Shown: positions 1 through 8,401 of the stretch, piece by piece | Position numbering within the stretch: the first letter of the stretch is position 1 | How the letters are laid out: the number at the start of each line of letters is the position of its first letter | NCBI GenBank assembly: GCA_016840095.1 | Contig: JAEOSZ010000055.1 | Location: 19,471-83,470 of the forward strand | DNA: 64,000 nucleotides | Direction of reading: 5' to 3' | Source of the DNA: Candidatus Heimdallarchaeota archaeon | Lineage (GTDB): Archaea; Asgardarchaeota; Heimdallarchaeia; Heimdallarchaeales; Heimdallarchaeaceae | Notes under the pieces: model-generated | Told to the model about the DNA's origin: nothing | The model's input: only the letters and a program-made list of their open reading frames with translations | Database searches by the model: none | Program-made: the position numbers and the translations under genes

Positions 1-351
1 AATTATGAATGGTTGACATCAGAAGGAAAAGAAGTATATACTAAAGGAGTAGCAATTAGGAAAGCAATTAGTTATTCAATTGATAGAGAAGAAATGAATG
101 ATGTGCTACATAATGGAGAGTACATCATATGTCACAGTCCAATTGTTCCAGGATTGACTTATTATTATTATAACGATGTCATTAAATATAACAAAGATTT
201 GAAAAAAGCTGAGGAATGGCTTATAGCAGCAGGATATGACATAGAGGTAGATGGAACTACATTTGAATTATTCACCACAATAATAGGTATATCATCAATT
301 CTAGTTATTCAAGGATATATACAAAGAAGAAAGAAGATTACTAAGAGCTGA
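1..351 (+). CDS. C-terminal end of a family-5 (peptide-type) substrate-binding protein, partial
   Basis: The reading frame is open to the left edge, so this is the last 116 residues of a longer protein. It contains RKAISYSIDREEMND, a YYYYNDVIKYN stretch and KKAEEWLIAAGY, the pattern of the SBP_bac_5 (OppA/DppA-type) fold just before its final segment. The same block occurs in the protein at 16043-18310. Instead of continuing into the usual last third of the family, it ends in one hydrophobic helix and a basic tail (QRRKK), so it is probably a binding protein anchored by its C terminus on the outer face of the membrane. It probably binds peptides or similar solutes. No permease or ATPase gene for it lies in the window. 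Confidence 0.75.
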   Translation, partial: NYEWLTSEGKEVYTKGVAIRKAISYSIDREEMNDVLHNGEYIICHSPIVPGLTYYYYNDVIKYNKDLKKAEEWLIAAGYDIEVDGTTFELFTTIIGISSILVIQGYIQRRKKITKS

Positions 352-400
352 TATGTTGATTAAATGATGTAAAAATCATCTGCAATATACTTATTAGAGT

Positions 401-1339
401 TTGAACTTTAAAAACAGTGATTTTGAAATGACATTTGTACAAACAGGAACATCAAGAGAGGATTATTTAGATGAACCTTCAACACTAAATCTTAGTGAAA
501 ATATTGGTTCAATTCTTTTGGATAAACTGAACTTTTTTCTAGGATTTTTAGCTAATGAGAAAAAAGAGATTGTATCTGGTTTTGCTAAGAATTATATAAA
601 TAAATTTCGAAGACTAATAGATAATGATTTCTTTACAAGAAATCTCGAAAAATATCAAAATTATACAACCGATTATAAGAATCTAAATCAGTTCCCAGAG
701 TTGACAAATGCTTCGATTAATTATCTGATTTTTCTTCTAGAATTGAAAGATGAAAGTGAATTAGAAAAAGATGAAATAGAAATTACTAGGAGAGCTCTGA
801 TAAAAGCATGGATTTTTCCTTCCTATTATCTTCTAGAAGTATTAACAGAAACTATTGATAGACAAGAAGCAATAAAATTGCATAAAAGATATATAACAAA
901 TTATTACATTGATCATCCTCATCCTAATAGAGAAGAATCTTTCAATCTCGAAAAACTGTTTGAGAATCGTACAACAGGTGATACAACATCATCAGAATGG
1001 ATTCTAGTACATACTATGCTAGAAGAAGGTAAATATGCTTTCAAGAACAAGAATTGTCCAACTTGTGTAGATGCAATGAAGGATCTTCCAGATGTGGAGC
1101 TAAAGTATCTTGCTTGCTGTTACCCAGATTATGAAAAATTCAGATCTTACTATAGTGACCACATTATTCTAACAATGGAGCACACTTTAATGGAAGGAGA
1201 TTCATATTGTTCTAGAGTGTTGCACGATACTAGAATCAACTATGATTTACGACATCCTACTAAAGAATTTTGGGATAACTTTGAACCTGGAAAAGAAAAG
1301 GAAGCTATGAAATACTACAAAAATCATAAAACCATCTAG
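401..1339 (+). CDS. ATC-hydrolase-like cytosolic protein (tentative)
   Basis: A 312-residue soluble protein with no signal peptide or membrane helix. The C-terminal third has the layout of the L-2-amino-thiazoline-4-carboxylic acid hydrolase-like family (PF14196): a LACCYPDYEKF segment, an acidic-hydrophobic helix, then LMEGDSYCSR. That family hydrolyses a cyclic cysteine precursor in a few bacteria, but most members are uncharacterised. The N-terminal 180 residues are helical and I do not recognise them. The frame opens at a TTG (401); an ATG at 428 is an equally good start. It stands alone between the binding-protein fragment and a membrane protein on the same strand. The family call is moderate; the substrate is unknown. 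Confidence 0.5.
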   Translation: MNFKNSDFEMTFVQTGTSREDYLDEPSTLNLSENIGSILLDKLNFFLGFLANEKKEIVSGFAKNYINKFRRLIDNDFFTRNLEKYQNYTTDYKNLNQFPELTNASINYLIFLLELKDESELEKDEIEITRRALIKAWIFPSYYLLEVLTETIDRQEAIKLHKRYITNYYIDHPHPNREESFNLEKLFENRTTGDTTSSEWILVHTMLEEGKYAFKNKNCPTCVDAMKDLPDVELKYLACCYPDYEKFRSYYSDHIILTMEHTLMEGDSYCSRVLHDTRINYDLRHPTKEFWDNFEPGKEKEAMKYYKNHKTI

Positions 1340-1415
1340 AGTACTTAAAAACTCATTTAATTTTACCAATTTAGAATTTCATTTCTTAAACTGTTTAAAA
1401 CTTTAGTGAACACAA

Positions 1416-1423
1416 TTTATATA
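1416..1423 (+). promoter_or_regulatory. TATA box of the sensor-like membrane protein gene
   Basis: TTTATATA lies 22 nt before the ATG at 1446. That is the spacing expected if transcription starts at or next to the start codon (leaderless mRNA). No Shine-Dalgarno sequence is seen before the ATG. Confidence 0.6.
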
Positions 1424-1445
1424 GTGAAGAAAAAAAATTACCAGC

Positions 1446-2111
1446 ATGACAGTTGAAGATTCACTTCATGAATTAGAAACTGCCTCTTATTTTGGTGTAT
1501 TAGGTTTTGGTAGAAGTTATGGTAATCTGATATATACATTTCTTACTTTCCCAATAGGATTAACGCTTTTCATCTATACTTGGGTTTGTTTACCTTTATT
1601 TATTGGATTATCAGTTATAATCGTAGTTCTACCAATTCTATATGCTTTTCTCTGGACTATGCCTAGAATAATACTGCTAGTTGGATATTTAACAGAGTTA
1701 TTTGTAGGTCTTCCAGTACCAATTAGAGAAGATATACCAAAAAGAATAGAAGGTAGTTTCTTCACAAAGGCATTGAATGCTTTAAGGGACAAAAGAATAG
1801 GTAAATCTTTGGTTTATTCTATGGTTTTAGCTCTCCCATATGGAATATTTGTTTTTTCAATTATGACTGCACTAATTTCATTGGTAGGTGGATTAATAGC
1901 AGCACCTGTTGCGTATATTGTTCAGTTCTACCTTGGAACAGGAGATCAGTGGGTAAATTGGATTATTACTCATCTTCCTCAATGGGCTATAATTGTTCTC
2001 CTAATTGTATCAGTATTTGTAGGTTTAGCTATGATTCCTGCGGTTTTACAACTCAACAACAAATTGGCAATTATGCATGCAAGGATGGTTCAGAAAGCTT
2101 TAACAAGATAA
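1446..2111 (+). CDS. Putative sensor-domain integral membrane protein (PF13796-like)
   Basis: A 221-residue protein with four hydrophobic segments in two pairs (about 28-55 and 55-82, then 125-160 and 180-205) around a cytosolic loop holding a GLPVPIREDIPKRIEG segment. The opening GRSYGNLIYTFLTFPIGLTLF followed by paired helices matches the 'putative sensor' membrane domain, often found N-terminal to histidine kinases but also alone. Here no kinase or output domain follows, so its signalling role is uncertain. It is probably transcribed from its own promoter (1416-1423). A longer overlapping frame at 1949-2341 looks like a shadow. Confidence 0.6.
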   Translation: MTVEDSLHELETASYFGVLGFGRSYGNLIYTFLTFPIGLTLFIYTWVCLPLFIGLSVIIVVLPILYAFLWTMPRIILLVGYLTELFVGLPVPIREDIPKRIEGSFFTKALNALRDKRIGKSLVYSMVLALPYGIFVFSIMTALISLVGGLIAAPVAYIVQFYLGTGDQWVNWIITHLPQWAIIVLLIVSVFVGLAMIPAVLQLNNKLAIMHARMVQKALTR

Positions 2112-2264
2112 TCCTTTGGTTTTCTTTTTTTCTTTTAAATACAGTAAGATTCGATTTTTTATTATTTTTACAAATTTGTTTCATATCTTTTGAGTACTAC
2201 GTGTTTATTAACAATCTTTTAATTTCATCAATTTCTATTATCATAAATACCTTGAGGGTTAGAT

Positions 2265-3401
2265 ATGAAAGTTGTTGTTTTAGGAGCAGGATATGTAGGA
2301 AGTGTAATGGCAAGAGATTTAGCAGAAGATCTCTCAATTGAGGTTTCGATAGTTGATATCAACCAAGAGGTTTTAGATAAACTGAAACATGACTATGATC
2401 TTCATGGAATATGTGCAGATTTATCCAATCCTGATATCATCAAAGATATTGTGAAGGATTTTGATTTAGTAATTGGTGCTCTTCCTTATTTCATAGGCTA
2501 TAAGGCTCTTAAGGCTGTAATTGAAGCAGGAAAGAACATGGTTGATATCACTTATCTCGAGGAAGATCCATTTTCTTTAGATGAACTAGCAAAAGAGAAA
2601 GGAGTAACAGTTGTTGTAGACTGTGGAGTAGCACCAGGGTCAAGTAACATCATACTTGGTTATATTGATTCAATATTAGATAAAACAGAAAGTTTCCTAT
2701 ATTATGTTGGGGGATTACCAGTAGAAAGAAACTGGCTTTTTGATTATAGATCTCCTTATCCCCCAATTGAGGTTCTCGAGGAATATGTCCTTCTAGCAAG
2801 ATGCGTTGAGAATAGTGAGATAGTTGTTAAACCAGCTTTATCTGAACTTAAATTAATAGAATTTCCAGAAGTGGGAACTCTAGTAGCCATCAATACTGAT
2901 GGTCTTAGAACTCTCATCAAGACAATGGATATCCCTTTTATGGAAGAAAAAACACTTCGATATCCTTCTCATATAGAAATGATGCAGATGCTTATAGAAG
3001 CTGGATTCCTCAATACAGAAGAAATAGAAGTGAAAGGAAAGAAAATTAAGCCAATTGAATTAACTCATAAACTGTTACTTGATCATTGGATGTTTGTAGA
3101 GGGAGACGAAGATCATACTATTATGAAGATAGTTATTGAAGGAATGAAAGATGACAAGAAACTAAGATATACTTATGATATGTTTGATAAGTACGATAGA
3201 GAAAAGAGTATTTTATCTATAGCAAGAACTACAGGATATACTTGTACAGCTGTAGCTCAAACTATACTTGAAGGAAAATTCAAAGAAAAAGGAATCATTC
3301 CTCCAGAACTTTTAGGAAAACATTCAGAAGTTTATCACCAAGTTATTGAATATTTAAGGAAAAGAAATGTGATATTTAAGGAGACAATCAAAGAACTATA
3401 A
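2265..3401 (+). CDS. Saccharopine dehydrogenase-like NAD(P)-dependent oxidoreductase
   Basis: A 378-residue cytosolic enzyme. A Rossmann fold opens the protein (VVLGAGYVGSVMARDLA, residues 3-19), followed by the acidic strand end VSIVDIN and ADLSNPD; residues 110-130 hold VVVDCGVAPGSSNIILG, the signature seen in saccharopine dehydrogenase and bacterial L-lysine dehydrogenase relatives (COG1748). The family oxidises saccharopine or lysine-type amino acids at the epsilon amino group; the exact substrate cannot be read from sequence. The ATG at 2265 follows a GAGGGTT ribosome-binding site four bases upstream. No lysine-pathway gene is adjacent, so a catabolic or stand-alone role is as likely as biosynthesis. 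Confidence 0.8.
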   Translation: MKVVVLGAGYVGSVMARDLAEDLSIEVSIVDINQEVLDKLKHDYDLHGICADLSNPDIIKDIVKDFDLVIGALPYFIGYKALKAVIEAGKNMVDITYLEEDPFSLDELAKEKGVTVVVDCGVAPGSSNIILGYIDSILDKTESFLYYVGGLPVERNWLFDYRSPYPPIEVLEEYVLLARCVENSEIVVKPALSELKLIEFPEVGTLVAINTDGLRTLIKTMDIPFMEEKTLRYPSHIEMMQMLIEAGFLNTEEIEVKGKKIKPIELTHKLLLDHWMFVEGDEDHTIMKIVIEGMKDDKKLRYTYDMFDKYDREKSILSIARTTGYTCTAVAQTILEGKFKEKGIIPPELLGKHSEVYHQVIEYLRKRNVIFKETIKEL

Positions 3402-3520
3402 GACGAAAATTGGTGTCCAGAGTAGTTGCTATAGTAAACAAATTAGATGTAACTATTCTCTTTTTGAAGGTAAAGAAACGAAATAAAATAGATAAGAAAG
3501 AATAAGAGACTAAAGGATTA

Positions 3521-3530
3521 CTATTTATTA
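3521..3530 (+). promoter_or_regulatory. TATA-like box of the acyltransferase gene at 3559
   Basis: CTATTTATTA lies 28 nt before the ATG at 3559, within the range seen for other first genes here. A second AT-rich run at 3544-3552 is too close to the start to serve as a TATA box. Confidence 0.4.
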
Positions 3531-3558
3531 GTTCTGAATAATCTTTTTAAATAACAGC

Positions 3559-4881
3559 ATGTTTCCAACTTATATGAAAAGGCTTCGTACATTCGATATA
3601 ATGAGAGGTTTAGCTATATTATTTGTTGTACTAGGTCACAGAATATATTGGGACTATTATAGACAAAATGCTGATGCTTTAAACACAATTACTCCAGCTC
3701 TTGTAATATTCACAATGGTACTTACTATGGCAGGTATCTTTTTCTGTATTAGTGGAGCAGTTAATACTTATGTGAACTTCAGTAGATTAAAAGAAGGAAA
3801 GCTGACACCAAAGCAAGTTTTAGTTAAAAGTTTGATTACTGGTTTCATGTTAGTTCTAATTAGTGTTTTCTTCAGATTTGTCCTTCTAAGGACAACTGAT
3901 GATGTTGTAAGTATTATTCAAGGAACAACTATGATTCAGTGGTGGAATGAAACTGGAATAGTACCCTATTCTATCCTTTATGGAGTATTTCCTACCAAAT
4001 TTAATTTCATCATTTTATTCTACATGGGTACTCTTTCGATGATTGGATATTCAATTATATCAGTAACAATTATTCTTGTACTTTATCATAAGTATAAGGG
4101 ACTAGATAACACACAAAGTCTTCGCAGACTTTTTCTTATCCTAGGAATTATTATTTTTCTAACGAGTGCATTAACGTACCAATTTCTGTGGGGACCTGTA
4201 AAAAGTATGTGTGATAGCGGGAATATTGTTGCTGCAATATTTTTGGCACCTCTGTTTTATGCAAAGTTTTCAGTTTTTCCATATTTAGCATTTGGCTTCT
4301 TTGGAGCATTTTTTGGAGTAGCTTTTGCATCAAAAGAATATGAACCTAGAAAAGTTTTAAGACAAATGTTGTTGTTTTGGACAATTCTCCTTAGTCTTGG
4401 TATAATTGTTCTAGGAATTTGTATTTATATAGGAACTACAAATTTATCCATTTACGGTAGTTGGTATTACGCTTGGGGACAGATGTTTCTTCAACTAGGA
4501 TTGTACTTCCTCTTGTTCTGGCTGGGACTGAAATTCATTGATTATCAACCTGAAGAAAAAACACAAAAACGTATGAAATGGTTTAGTTGGTTAGATATAT
4601 TGGGTAGAATTACATTAACTGTGTTTATTTATGAAGGTGTTCTTGCAGTAATTTTACAAAGGCTCTTTGCACCTATATGGCCTAATTGGAACGCAACTTT
4701 TGGCAATATTACGCTATTTGGACTACTCAATTTAGCTGTGTGGATGATAATTGTTCTTGTCTGGAAACAAGTCAAGTTCATAGGTTCGGTAGAATGGACA
4801 ACTACATGGTTGATTCAGAAAACTTCAGGTCAAAAATCCACTAAAATGGCACACATCAAATCTGAAACGGCTGAAGAGTAG
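3559..4881 (+). CDS. Multi-pass membrane acyltransferase (DUF1624/HGSNAT-like)
   Basis: A 440-residue integral membrane protein with about ten transmembrane helices. The N terminus carries RLRTFDIMRGLAILFVVLGH, the signature of the heparan-alpha-glucosaminide N-acetyltransferase/DUF1624 family, whose members move acyl groups across the membrane onto sugars using a conserved His (here the H of LGH). A related but divergent protein lies at 40358-42037. The C-terminal tail is short and charged. The gene stands alone and is followed by T-rich sequence. The substrate is unknown; a cell-surface glycan or lipid headgroup is the natural guess. Confidence 0.7.
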   Translation: MFPTYMKRLRTFDIMRGLAILFVVLGHRIYWDYYRQNADALNTITPALVIFTMVLTMAGIFFCISGAVNTYVNFSRLKEGKLTPKQVLVKSLITGFMLVLISVFFRFVLLRTTDDVVSIIQGTTMIQWWNETGIVPYSILYGVFPTKFNFIILFYMGTLSMIGYSIISVTIILVLYHKYKGLDNTQSLRRLFLILGIIIFLTSALTYQFLWGPVKSMCDSGNIVAAIFLAPLFYAKFSVFPYLAFGFFGAFFGVAFASKEYEPRKVLRQMLLFWTILLSLGIIVLGICIYIGTTNLSIYGSWYYAWGQMFLQLGLYFLLFWLGLKFIDYQPEEKTQKRMKWFSWLDILGRITLTVFIYEGVLAVILQRLFAPIWPNWNATFGNITLFGLLNLAVWMIIVLVWKQVKFIGSVEWTTTWLIQKTSGQKSTKMAHIKSETAEE

Positions 4882-5298
4882 TCTTTTTTCTACTTATTTT
4901 TTCATTCTCCTAAATTTATCTGTGAATTGTTCCAAAAAGAAATAATGCCTTAGATATTGCTTTAACCTTTTGATAGATATTCTTCAAATCTTTGCTCTCC
5001 TTTCTAATCCCGAGTTTTACGAAGAAGAATGGGATAAATGTTTTATTGGCTGATAGATCACCCAACGAGGTTGATCTATTTTTTATATTTTAGATAGTTA
5101 AATTCTAGCAGTTTATAATATTGTTCAAATTGCTAGATTATGCTATAGAGCAAATTGATACTAAAACTGTTCAAAAAATTAAGGAAGTTGCTTTACAACT
5201 CTTACTTGATGCTGATTCAATCTAATTTGTCTGAAAACTTTAAAATGTAGTTTATGAAAGATTATTTAACCTAAATTTGTAATGAAATGGTGAATTAA
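4882..5298. other. Long intergenic region with a hairpin and a short helical reading frame
   Basis: About 417 bases without a convincing gene. It begins with T-rich tracts (about 4882-4905) that may end transcription of the acyltransferase gene. A hairpin lies at 5054-5078. Bases 5123-5224 hold a 34-codon frame from a TTG, with content like LLDYAIEQIDTKTVQKIKE, that could encode a small helix or be a gene remnant; it has no clear ribosome-binding site. An AT-rich stretch around 5225-5280 probably contains the promoter of the small gene at 5299. Confidence 0.4.
5054..5078 (+). terminator. Hairpin followed by a T run
   Basis: TAGATCA (5054-5060) is complementary to TGATCTA (5072-5078) across an 11-base loop and is followed by six T. 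It lies 170 bases after the acyltransferase stop codon, so it may be a back-up terminator or the end of a small RNA. Confidence 0.35.
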
Positions 5299-5475
5299 AT
5301 GGAAAAGAACAATTTGCTTTATATTGCCTTAATTGTATTAGGTTTTCTAGCTACAGGAGTACTAGTAATTATTCTAGCACCTTCTGTGTGGTGGGTAGGT
5401 TTAATTGCAATATCAGTAGCTACTATCGTTACCTTGTGGGCATTGTCAATTTATCTGATTCCAAAAAAAGCATAA
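5299..5475 (+). CDS. Small two-helix membrane protein
   Basis: An ATG-started frame of 58 codons encodes MEKNNLLYIALIVLGF followed by a second hydrophobic span and the tail LIPKKA. The hydropathy is that of two transmembrane helices joined by a short turn (about residues 6-28 and 31-54), with charged residues only at the ends. I do not recognise a family. It is convergent with the transporter gene at 5506 and 30 bases from it. The clean hydrophobic pattern supports a real gene, but a chance frame in AT-rich DNA cannot be excluded. Confidence 0.5.
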   Translation: MEKNNLLYIALIVLGFLATGVLVIILAPSVWWVGLIAISVATIVTLWALSIYLIPKKA

Positions 5476-5505
5476 TAAAGACTAACAAAGGTTCCAATTA
5501 ACTTC

Positions 5506-6537
5506 TTAGGAGTCCTTCTTTTCTTCTTTTTCTATTCCCATAGTTTCTATTAATCCCTGTTTTCTACCTAATAAGAATCCTGCGACTAGCAGAACTATGA
5601 TTCCAACAAGAAGTAGGTAGATTGAATAATTTTGTGGGGAACTCTTCAAATAAATACCATAGAAAAGAATTACTGGAGCAAATTGTTGTGGAACTCCGCT
5701 TAATGGATATACAATACTTGCATTACCATATTTGAATGCTTCTTGCATATGTGCAATTCCGAGAATATTTACTGCTCCTACAATCAAAATTGAGCATAAG
5801 AATAAAACAATACTTAATGGAGTATAGTTGCCCTTAATGAGCTCTCTAAATAAATATATGAACGGTTGTAGCCAAGCATTAGAAAGTGCAAATGGAAAAC
5901 CCGCTCCTAATGCTAGATATATTGTTTTTCCCTTTTCCAACCTTTTACCTAGCTGTCTGCTTGTAATCCATAGGATAAGAAACACAGCTGAGTAGATTGT
6001 CAGTCGAATCACGAAATTTGTATCAGCTAAGTTAATCATATCATCATCAGTAATTTCAAGAGCACTCAATCCAACCATTACAATTCCAGCAATCATCGAT
6101 ACAATACCGATATATTCTGATAGATTGAGTTTTTCTCCAAGGAGCTTAACTGCTCCTACTGTAAGAACTATTAAACCGACTGCAGACAGACCTGGAATTA
6201 ATGCCCCTCCAATGAAAACATGAGCTAAAGTGAATAAAGCACCACTTGCACCTAATATCAGTAGTAATCCTAAGAGCCAGTATGGATTTTTGATCAATTT
6301 CTTAAAGAATCCTTTGTCTCTCTCTTCTATAGGTATTTTATTGATTGCATATTTCTGTAGGAGTGCTCCAATGTTATTTGCTATTCCTCCAGAAAGTGCA
6401 AATATGATTCCTAAAGTAAGATTAGCTGACAAAGTATTCTTCTCTCTTCTGTTCTTCTGAAGTTCTTCAAGCTTAAATAAAAGGATTACCTCAGTTTTCA
6501 AAATGCTGATTACTGAGTAATAACGGAAAGCCTTCAA
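5506..6537 (-). CDS. DMT-superfamily transporter (NIPA/EamA-like)
   Basis: An integral membrane protein with about ten helices. Residues 38-60 contain LGIIFALSGGIANNIGALLQKYAI, then LIKNPYWLLGLLLILGASG, then KLLGEKLNLSEYIGIVSMI, an order that recalls the magnesium-transporter-like NIPA branch of the drug/metabolite transporter superfamily; the second half repeats the fold. The cargo (Mg2+ or a small metabolite) cannot be settled. The frame starts at TTG 6537, but the first 35 residues are not typical of the family and a later start, such as the TTG of LSANLTLG, is possible. It is divergent from the gene at 6581 with only 43 bases between, so both promoters overlap. Confidence 0.7.
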   Translation of the reverse strand: MKAFRYYSVISILKTEVILLFKLEELQKNRREKNTLSANLTLGIIFALSGGIANNIGALLQKYAINKIPIEERDKGFFKKLIKNPYWLLGLLLILGASGALFTLAHVFIGGALIPGLSAVGLIVLTVGAVKLLGEKLNLSEYIGIVSMIAGIVMVGLSALEITDDDMINLADTNFVIRLTIYSAVFLILWITSRQLGKRLEKGKTIYLALGAGFPFALSNAWLQPFIYLFRELIKGNYTPLSIVLFLCSILIVGAVNILGIAHMQEAFKYGNASIVYPLSGVPQQFAPVILFYGIYLKSSPQNYSIYLLLVGIIVLLVAGFLLGRKQGLIETMGIEKEEKKDS

Positions 6538-6580
6538 ATATGTTTAAATAATGGAGTAAAAGCTTCAGTCAGTGAATTAA

Positions 6581-7105
6581 ATGGAAGATGAAAAGAAGAA
6601 GAAATACTTCTATTTAGGTTATATTCCTAGGTGTCCCTTGTATAAACCAACTCCACTATTGATTATTCTATCTATAACTGCACTAGGTACTTGGGGAATA
6701 TATTATCTCAATTTCTGGGCAGCGATTGGATACTTGATATATTCTCTATTATTCACCTTCGTGTTAATGCCATTTACGATGTGTAAACATTGTTATTTCA
6801 AGAAATTTGAAACCTCAACTGATGAAGAAACTGGAGAAACTACAAGGAAACTTTTGCCTGTAGATAAATGGGGAAAAACACTTTTACATTTGCATGTTGG
6901 ACAAAAAGGTTGGGCTTGGGGAATGTTCATAACATGGTTTCTACCTATAATACTAATAATTGTGTCATTCTTTTTGAGTTTTAATTATTTAGCTATAATT
7001 GCCTTAGTAGCTTTTATAGCAGCAGTAGTTGGGAATTACTTCTATATGATAAAAATAAAATGTCCAAAATGTCCGATACAAAAGGAATGTCATTCCGCAT
7101 TCTAA
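6581..7105 (+). CDS. Small membrane protein with paired cysteines, unknown function
   Basis: A 174-residue protein with four hydrophobic segments (about 25-43, 46-70, 112-132 and 134-155). The soluble parts carry metal-type cysteine motifs: MCKHCYFKKFE after helix 2 and KCPKCPIQKEC at the C terminus, plus a Cys in PRCPLYKP near the start. The cysteines sit where they could meet on one side of the membrane, suggesting a Zn or Fe-S site, or redox activity. I do not recognise the family. ATG 6581 is chosen because a charged MEDEKKKK start fits; a GTTTAAATA box at 6542-6550 is 30 bases upstream. Confidence 0.6.
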   Translation: MEDEKKKKYFYLGYIPRCPLYKPTPLLIILSITALGTWGIYYLNFWAAIGYLIYSLLFTFVLMPFTMCKHCYFKKFETSTDEETGETTRKLLPVDKWGKTLLHLHVGQKGWAWGMFITWFLPIILIIVSFFLSFNYLAIIALVAFIAAVVGNYFYMIKIKCPKCPIQKECHSAF

Positions 7106-7119
7106 AAAAATAGAAAAAT

Positions 7120-7139
7120 AAGAGTAAAGAATTACTCTT
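7120..7139. terminator. Bidirectional terminator hairpin between convergent genes
   Basis: AAGAGTAA (7120-7127) and TTACTCTT (7132-7139) form a perfect 8-bp stem with an AGAA loop. A/T-rich tracts flank it on both sides, so it can serve the + gene ending at 7105 and the - gene ending at 7132, whose stop codon lies inside the stem. Confidence 0.6.
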
Positions 7140-8400
7140 TCTTTGGTCTTAGTTTGAATACTGATATTAATACTAAACCTATTGCCAAGTAGATTATAGT
7201 CATTATTATCAAAGATACAAACTCAAAGCTTATCTCTGAAAATGTTTGACCATAAATCAAAATATCAGTTATTGCATTATTTGCAATATTTGTTGGAATC
7301 AGATCAAACACTCCGAAAGTATTACTTCCTACTTGAAACATTGGTACTTGTGCAATTCCCCAAACTGGGAAGAATGTTATCATATACAAAGGTATAGCAA
7401 CTACACTTCCTATAGAACTAGCCATCGTTGCTGTCTTCGCAAATGCTGCTATCATCATTCCAATTCCTAACATAGATAAGGACATAATCCATGTGATGAA
7501 ACCTGCGAGAACAAATGATCCTACTGCATTATATCCAAATGCAAGTGAGAGTGCAAATAAGACAACTATTTGAACTAGTGATACTAATAATTGTGCAAGT
7601 GACATTCCACCAATAAGATGAATTGCTCTTGTTGGAGTTAGTTGGAGTTTTTCTAGTGTTTTCAACTCGTATTCTTCAGTAAAAGTAGAAGCTACAAATA
7701 CTATGTTCAGAACAATGCCAATAATCACAATACCAGGAACCATTAAATCAAAAACTGAAGTATCGGTAATTCCAATGAAGTTCTGAACAATAATACTTTC
7801 ACCTGTTGTATCACCTAGACTTAATCTTGTTGCATCTACAAATTCATTATAGACAGTTGTGAATGCTGAGAATGCACTTTGATATGTTCCCTTAACAGGA
7901 TCTCCTACAACTGTTAAAGTAACATCATTATCAAAGTTGAATATAACTTCACTGAAATTTGTTGGTATTATTAATGTCAAATGAACTTCATGTTCTTCGT
8001 TTATTAACCAATCTTCTAGGGATTGATTGTATTCAGGGTAGTCAAAGACATAGAAGATATTTATAGGTTCTTGCCCTTCTTCCGCAGGATAAGTAATATT
8101 TCCCAATGTGTTCATTAGAGCTTCCCCAAATTCATAAGTTGTAGTAGCGTTTGTATAGCCTATATCATCATTGATTACAAGAAGATTATAAGATTCTACT
8201 GTAGGTGTTGCTCCTCCAAAAGCTACTCCCATAAATATCATAAGAATTGCTGGCATTGCTACAGCTATAATGATGAAGAGCTTTGAACGGAATATTTCTT
8301 TAATGTATTTTAATCCAATTTTATAAGTAGTTCTGAACTCAAATCCTAGCTTTTTAGTAAAAGCAATGAATTTACTTTGATTCTCACTCTTTTCTTCCAT
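7132..8400 (-). CDS. ABC-2 type transporter permease
   Basis: Permease partner of the ATPase at 8402-9358. After a short cytosolic start comes a first helix (about residues 45-65), a large extracellular domain of about 170 residues, then five C-terminal helices with the typical ABC-2 segment (TFTEEYELKTLEKLQLTPT then a membrane span). This is the one-plus-five layout of ABC-2 exporters moving lipids, drugs or polysaccharides outward. The start ATG at 8400 is fixed by a GAGGTGAT ribosome-binding site that overlaps the ATPase stop codon; only one base separates the two genes, so they are translated together. The exported substrate is unknown. Confidence 0.85.
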   Translation of the reverse strand: MEEKSENQSKFIAFTKKLGFEFRTTYKIGLKYIKEIFRSKLFIIIAVAMPAILMIFMGVAFGGATPTVESYNLLVINDDIGYTNATTTYEFGEALMNTLGNITYPAEEGQEPINIFYVFDYPEYNQSLEDWLINEEHEVHLTLIIPTNFSEVIFNFDNDVTLTVVGDPVKGTYQSAFSAFTTVYNEFVDATRLSLGDTTGESIIVQNFIGITDTSVFDLMVPGIVIIGIVLNIVFVASTFTEEYELKTLEKLQLTPTRAIHLIGGMSLAQLLVSLVQIVVLFALSLAFGYNAVGSFVLAGFITWIMSLSMLGIGMMIAAFAKTATMASSIGSVVAIPLYMITFFPVWGIAQVPMFQVGSNTFGVFDLIPTNIANNAITDILIYGQTFSEISFEFVSLIIMTIIYLAIGLVLISVFKLRPKKE

Positions 8401-8401
8401 T

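Noticed and set aside
1949..2341. 130-codon frame overlapping two genes
   Set aside because: It covers the end of the sensor-like gene and the start of the dehydrogenase gene, both better supported; the protein has no recognisable pattern.
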